7,786 bases of DNA from Acidimicrobiia bacterium. Its GTDB lineage: Bacteria > Actinomycetota > Acidimicrobiia > Acidimicrobiales > Hopanoidiivorantaceae. Below the pieces are notes generated by a model. The model worked only from the letters and a program-made list of their open reading frames with translations, ran no database searches and had not been told where the DNA came from. Every line of letters begins with the position of its first letter. Within the stretch, counting starts at the first letter, position 1. Position numbers and translations under genes: made by a program. The stretch is from NCBI GenBank assembly GCA_020027305.1, contig JAHRAM010000137.1, forward strand, positions 1 to 7,786, given 5' to 3'. Below are positions 1 through 6,800 of this stretch, piece after piece.

Positions 1-843
1 AGCACTAACCATTTCAATTCTAGAAACCAAAGTCAAGTATTTAATTACGTCGGAGTATACAACAGCAAGTTTGTTTCTAACAGTGGGCATCCAACTAAGC
101 ACTTTGGAGTTTCTGGATATTTTGGTGCGGGAGGATGGTTAACAGATAGAGGTCGTGGGGCCTCTAATCTAACTCACTATGCTCCCTATGGAGAACAAAC
201 CTGTGAATTTAAAATCCCCCCATCAACTCCTCAAGTAGAAGCATTTTTTAGAGCTTGCCAATCTTTAAGCACGTATTTCCCCACCCGAATTAGCTATCAC
301 AAACCCATTGAGGTGAAAGATTTTAATGTTAGCGATGTTACATTCCCAACAGATGGCACATTCCCAGCGGGTGACAATTTTGGCCATTGGCGACAGGCAC
401 TTGTAGATGATGCCACTAAAGACCCAGCCCTAATTAAATATGGCAATGCTTCATATAACCCGCCAACATATTTCCACCCAAAAACTGATAAAGACAGTGG
501 CTATTACTATTGTGAAGCAAACCCAACCAAGGCAACCCAAGCTGGTATATTTTCCACAACCAACACCCGAACAAGTGCAACTACATACACGGTAAACAAC
601 ACAACTTGTGAAGCACTAAACGATACTCTTGGAATCACGACTGCTGCAAACACCATTGATTTTGAAGATGTTACAGAAGGCACAAAAACCCAAGTCGACA
701 CAGATGTAAAAGCCTCAGAAATAGGGTTCATCGGGCACAAAGAAGGGCCTTATGATTATTATCACTGCAAATGGCGGGCGCCTTTTAAGGGTAATAATAT
801 AAGTGAAATCGATGGAAGTGAAATCGATGGAAGTGAAATCGGG
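1..843 (+). other. Non-repeat N-terminal portion of the visible protein (about 281 residues)
   Basis: This part of the gene precedes the array and I do not recognise it. It is in the same frame and of similar composition. It has several aromatic and glycine-rich stretches (for example GVSGYFGAGGW near residue 45) and five cysteines (in EQTCEF, FRACQS, YYYCEAN, NTTCEAL and YYHCKW). There is a small echo in FPTDGTFPAGDNFGHW. It lacks the GCAI...CW and WQLPV motifs of the repeats. No signal peptide or membrane segment is visible, as expected if the true N-terminus lies upstream. It could be a separate domain, or the diverged end of a longer region outside the window. Confidence 0.6.
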
Positions 844-3800
844 ACATGCTCAATTAATACATTGAATAAGCTACGATGTGGCACAAGGGATTTTAGGGAT
901 TTTTTTAGTCTTGACATAAAATCATTTGCTGAAGGGAGCAATGCTGAAGAAGGTTGCGCTATCACTACATTAGATAGATTGTTTTGTTGGGATTCTTCAA
1001 CAATTAAACACAAGATTTCCAGTTCTGCACCTGCTATAAGATTAGTTGCCCCACGTAGCAATCATAATTCTGGGTGTGCCGTTAACGTTTCAAACGAATT
1101 GCGTTGTTGGGAACCTGACATAGGCTGGGATGCCTCATACAGCAATTCTTTGGCAAAAAGACGTTTCTCACGTCTATTTATTGCACCAAATATAAAAAGC
1201 ATTGATGCTGGGAGCAGCATTAGAAGTGGCGCAATTACATACAATTCAGGCCAAAGACACACTTGGTCGTCTGCCCCTTACTCTACTTATGATTGGCAGT
1301 TGCCAGTTGATTTCACGCCTTCTTTAAATTGCTCAATCAATACATCAAGTGAGTTGTGGTGCCCCACTTCCATTTCAAGCTCACAAAAAATTGCTGACAA
1401 TGTAAAAACAGTTACAGAACAGAGCACCTTTAAATTGGGCTGTGCAATTAGTAGCACTTCAGATGTCACAAAAGATGCATTAATTTGTTGGGACCCCTAT
1501 GTTGGGTGGGATGAAATCGATAATCAAGCTGTTGTTGAATCTGTTCCACAAACAGTATTAATTCTCCAAAATTTACACTCTATTGTTCCTCACAGCAATC
1601 TTGTAAAGGGAGCTATTACCCTTAACTCAGGCTTTCAAATTAAATGGCAGGCTGGATATGACTATATCAATAGGTTCTGGCTGCTACCAGTATTTTCTGC
1701 CCCTTCTAGGCAATGTTCGATTAGTTCATCGCAACAATTGGTTTGCCCGGTTTCTTACGGGTGGGTCTGGCGAGACAATTGTCTTAATGAAGCAAGGGAG
1801 TTTACATGCCCAATTTCAAATTCACGTTTGCGTCAAATGTCTACCAACATAAAATCAGTTGCCCTAGGTAGCAATCTTGATACAGGTTGTGCAATCCGTG
1901 CTACGTCGGATGTATCAAAAGATGCGGTAGTATGCTGGAATTCACAAAAAGGTATAAACGCACGTAGTGGTAGCTTTATAACTAATAACGCCCTACAAAC
2001 ATTATTAGTTGCTTCAAACATAAAAAGGGTTGAAGCTAACAGCGTCATTGAGAGTGGCATAGTTGCTTACAATTCTGGCAAAAGACACAGTTGGAGTGGA
2101 GCTATAACAAGCTCAAACCCAACAGCCTCTTGGCGAGTGCCAGTAACTTTTACACCTTCACTTGGTTGTTCAATAAATGAAACACAAGAGTTGTGGTGTC
2201 AGGCTTCCATTTCAAGCTTGCAAAAAATTGCGAACAATGTAAAAGCGGTTACGCCACAAAGTGGAGCAGATTCAGGGTGTGGAATCAGCATCTTCGACGA
2301 ATTGCTATGTTGGGATTCACAAACAGGCATAAATCTTGATAGCAATAGCTTTATAAGCGATGGCGCCCCACAAAAGCTCTTAACTGCTCAAAATATAAGA
2401 TATGTTGCCCCACATAGCACCATACTAAGTGGTTCAATCGTCTACAATTCGGGCGAGGAGCGGAGTTGGAGTGGAACAACTACACATTCAAGTGCATTTT
2501 GGCAGGTGCCAGTAGCATTCACGCCCTCTACGAATTGTTCAATCAACGCATCACAACAACTTTGGTGCCCAACTTCTATTTCATCCACCAAAAAATTAGT
2601 AGACAATGTAGATATAGTTGCGTCTCGTAGCACTGTTGATTCAGGCTGTGCCATAACCACATCAGATGCTCTATTGTGTTGGGATAATCGTCTTGGTTGG
2701 AATTCCGAGACTAATGAAACCATTGCAGCGGGCGCTCCACAAACATTAGTTTCTGAAAATGTAAAAAGTGTTGATGCTGGTAGTGACGCAATAAGTGGTT
2801 CACTCACTTATAATTCAGGCACAACACAGAGCTGGACGGCCAGAACACATGCCACTTATGGTTATCAGATTCCAGTTACTTTCACATCATCACTGCTTTG
2901 TTCTGTCAACTCATCAAACGAATTAATGTGCCCGACCCATGGCGGTACTCCACAAAAAATTGCTGACAACGTAAAATCAGTTGCCACAGATAGCGCCATT
3001 GGCTCAGGTTGTGCCATAACCACATCAGATGCCCTATTGTGTTGGGATGATCGTCTTGGTTGGAATTCCGATACCAATGAAACCATTACAGCGGGCGCCC
3101 CACAAACATTAGTTTCTGAAAATGTAAAAAGTGTTGTTGCAGATAGTGACGCAATAAGTGGTTCGCTCACTTATAATTCAGGTGCAACACAGAGCTGGGC
3201 GGCCGGAACACATGCCACCTATGGTTATCAGATTCCAGTTACTTTCACATCGTCACTGCTTTGTTCTATCAACTCATCAAATGAATTGCGATGCCCACTT
3301 TCAGCTTCAACAACACGCAAAATCGCAGACAATATAGAAACAGTCGCAACAAGTAGCACTGCTGATTCGGGTTGTGCCATAACCAGATCAGGCGAATTAA
3401 AATGCTGGGATTATGACAGTGGATGGGACTCCACCAACAGCCAAGCCATCACTGCAGGCTCGCTACAAACTTTATTAGTCAATCCAAACATACATAGCAT
3501 TTCTGCCAGCAGCACTATTTCAAGTGGAACAGTAACCTATAATTCAGGTGTCACACAAAGTTGGGCCGCTGGAACTAATGAAAATTATGATTATCAACTG
3601 CCAGTAACATTCACGCCATCATTGGATTGTTCCATAAATTCCTCAAACGAACTTAGATGCCCGCTTTCAACTTCAAGCAACCGCAAACTTGCAGATAATA
3701 TAGAAACAGTAGCAACACACAGCACTGCTGATTCAGGTTGTGCCATAACCACATCTGATGCCTTAAAGTGCTGGGATTATCGCTTGGGTTGGAATTCCAC

Positions 3801-6800
3801 CACCAGTCAGGCTATTTCTTCAGGCGCGCTACAAACAATAATTACAAGCGGCGTTCAAAGTGTTGATGCGGGCAGCAATGCTGTGAGTGGTGCTATAACC
3901 CATAAGTCAGGGGCAAGACAGATTTGGGCAGCTGGAACTAACTCTACTTATGGTTGGCAGTTGCCAGTTACTTTGATACCTTCTTCATTTTGCACAGTCA
4001 ATACGCTTAATGAGTTGAAATGCGCGACAGGTACTAATCAGAGAAAAATTGCGAGCAATATAAGGATAGTTGCTGAAAACAGCGACAACGATTCAGGCTG
4101 TGCCATTTCTACATCAGATGAATTAAAGTGTTGGAATTCTGGGGCAGGTCTCAACACTCAAACTAGCAGCTCTCTTTCTGCTGGCTCTCTACAAACATTA
4201 TTAACTGCTCAAAATATACAAAGCATTGCTCCTAACAGCAATATAATAAGTGGCTCAATTGTATACAGCTCAGGTGCAAGGCGAAATTGGAGCGGGGCAA
4301 CAACAAATGAAAATGCCTCTTGGCAGGTGCCTGTGGTGTTTTCACCATCGCTGTTCTGCACTATTAATTCTCTAAATGAGTTGTGGTGCCCTATCTCTGT
4401 TTCGAGTTTTCAAAAAATCTCTGACAACATAAATGCAGTTGCAGCAAACAGCAGCATTGACTCAGGTTGTGCTATCAAGCAAACTTCAGATACATCAAAA
4501 GATGCAGTGGTGTGTTGGGATTCAAGTACAGGTCTAAACACCAGAACCAACCTAACCATTTCTAATGGCTCTTTACAAACATTATTTTTTGCACCAAACA
4601 TACAAAGTATTGCTGCCAGTAGCAATATCATAAGTGGCTCAATCACTTATAGCTCAAATGCAACTCAGAGCTGGAGCGCAACAACAACAAAAGAAAATGT
4701 CTCTTGGCAGGTGCCAGCAGTCTTTACCCCTTCACTGTTTTGTTCGCTTAACTCAACAAAGCAGTTATGGTGCCCAGTTCCCAATTCAAGCCCGCGTAAA
4801 ATTGCTGACAACATACAAATATTTGCAGCACGTAGCGATAACAACACAGGCTGTGCTTATAGTAAATTTAGAGAATTGATATGTTGGGATAACCAAACAG
4901 GTTGGGATTCTACAGCTGGTGAAGTTGTTGAAGCAGGCACCACACAAACATTGTTTGTTTTTAGAGGCATAACAGGACTTGATGCAGATAGCAACATTGC
5001 CCGTGGTGTAGTCAACTATGGGTTTGGCTCAACGCAGACTTGGGTAGCAGGGGAGCACCCCAATTATGATTGGCAGCTGCCAGCAACCTTTTTGCCTTCC
5101 TTGTATTGTGCTGTTTATAATTATGGGCGTTACTATTTATACTGCGCCAATTCTCCATCAAGTTCAGGATTGTTTGGTCGCGATTTGAAAGTAGTTGCAG
5201 ACCGTAGCACCCGTGATGCAGGTTGTGCCATTAGCACATCAGATGCCCTAGTTTGTTGGGATTATAGAATAGGGTGGAATTCCGATACCAACACTACTAT
5301 TTCTAGAGGTGTGCACCGAACAATAATTACTAGTGGCGTTCAAAGCGTTGATGCTGGTAGCACTGGCGTTAGTGGTTCAGTAACTTATAAGTCAGGTGAA
5401 AAAAGAAGTTGGCAAGCCAGAGTTCACTCCACCTATGGCTATCAAGTGCCTGCCAATTTCAAATCTTCTACATATTGCTTAGTCGATGCTTCAAATCAGC
5501 TATGGTGCCCTGAAGGCTCTGGCCAGGTCATAAAATTATCTAATGTTAAAACCGTGGCAGAAAATAGCACTCCCAATTCTGGCTGTGCTGTTACTATATC
5601 AGGTGCATTGACGTGTTGGGGTTCTGGTTTGGGCTGGAATTCTTCAACCAATCAAGCTGTTGCTATAGGTTCCCCACAAACATTAATTTCTCGTAATGTA
5701 GAAAATGTTTCAGCTAACAGTAACATCAAAAGTGGTTCAATAACTTATAGGTCAGGTGCAACCCAAAGCTGGACTGCTGGAACCCGTGAAAACTATGACT
5801 ATCAGATTCCAGCAACATTTACACCATCGCTGTCTTGTTCGGTCAACTCCGCACAAGAACTGATATGCCCACTTTCAACTTCAAGCACTCGCAAAATCGC
5901 AGACAATATAAAAGCAGTTGCTACAAACAGCACTGCTGATTCAGGTTGTGCCATCACCACAGCAGGCGAGTTAAAATGCTGGGATTATGAAAATGGTTGG
6001 GATTTAACCAACAACCAAGCTATCACTAAAGGTTCGTTACAAACTTTAATCACCAGTAATGTAAAAACCGTTGGCGCAAGTAGCAATATTAAAAGTGGTT
6101 CAATAACTTATAGTTCAGGTGCAACACAAAGCTGGACTGCTGGAACCCGTGAAAATTATGACTATCAGATTCCAGCAACATTTACACCATCGCTACTTTG
6201 TTCAGTCAACTCCGCACAAGAATTAAGATGCCCACTTTCAACTTCTAACAATCGCAAAATCGCAGACAATATAAAAGCAGTCGCCGCAAACAGCACTGTT
6301 GATGCAGGCTGTGCCATCACCACAGCAGGTGCTTTAGTATGCTGGGACTATCGCTTGAGCTGGAATGCTGACACCAACCAAACCATTGTTAGAGGTTCAC
6401 TACAAACAGTAATTGCCGACAATGTAAAAAGCATTGATTCTGGTAGCAATGTAATAAGTGGCATAGCCACCCTTAATTCAAGTGCTAGACGGAGTTGGGC
6501 TGCCAGCTATGACACTTCTAATTCTCGTTGGCAGCTGCCATTAACAATTTCAGTTTCCTTAGAGTGTTATGTTGATAATGACCCAGCACATTCTGTGGTA
6601 TGCCCAACTTCTAGCACAAGCGCAAACAGAATGTTTGGTAGCACAAAAATAGTTGCAGAAGGTAGCCGTGCCAATTCGGGCTGTGCCATTAGATTGTTTG
6701 ACACTTTAATTTGTTGGGATAGTCGCCTTGGTTGGGATGGTGAATCTAACCAAGCCCTCACCAGAGGATTCCCACAACCCCTAGTTTTCAAAAACATAAA

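Larger units (their letters stand above)
2605..4056 (+). repeat. Repeat units 5-8, first copy of a proposed seven-unit superrepeat segment
   Basis: Units 5, 6, 7 and 8 match units 12, 13, 14 and 15 one to one through features rare elsewhere in the array. Unit 5 has AR.H.TYGYQ and F.SS. Unit 6 has G.PQTLVS and a TRKIADN junction. Unit 7 has CWDY..GWD, ENYDYQ and an NRK junction. Unit 8 has CWDYRL, QTII and SGARQ. The offset is 2571-2577 bp throughout. Bases 3292-3474 and 5866-6048 differ at 27 of 183 positions by hand count (about 85 % identity). Confidence 0.65.
5182..6639 (+). repeat. Repeat units 12-15, second copy of the proposed superrepeat segment
   Basis: These are the partners of units 5-8 at 2605-4056, in the same order. 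Unit 12 keeps QARVHSTYGYQVP and F.SS as in unit 5. Unit 13 keeps G.PQTLIS and STRKIADN as in unit 6. Unit 14 keeps CWDYENGWD, ENYDYQ and NNRK as in unit 7. Unit 15 keeps CWDYRLSWN, QTVI and SSARR as in unit 8. Unit 13 also has the only CWG in the array (CWGSGLGWNS), the form typical of canonical RCC1-like repeats. Confidence 0.6.

Noticed and set aside
313..315. GTG as the start codon of the large gene
   Set aside because: The same frame is open back to base 1 with protein-like content. The bases before the GTG hold only a GAG directly adjacent and no spaced Shine-Dalgarno sequence.
1658..1852. Plus-strand frame of 64 codons inside unit 2
   Set aside because: It overlaps the repeat gene in another frame, has no recognisable product and no start signal. 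The longer frame is supported by repeat conservation.
2442..3170. Two similar antisense frames (2442-2807 and 2865-3170) that look like a duplicated small gene
   Set aside because: They lie opposite units 4-6, and their similarity follows from the DNA repeat on the plus strand. Other antisense frames recur at the same phase opposite other units. No ribosome binding sites or independent coding signs were seen.
4634..4879. Plus-strand frame of 81 codons inside units 10-11
   Set aside because: It is a shadow in another frame of the repeat gene, Gln-rich and low in complexity, with no independent support.
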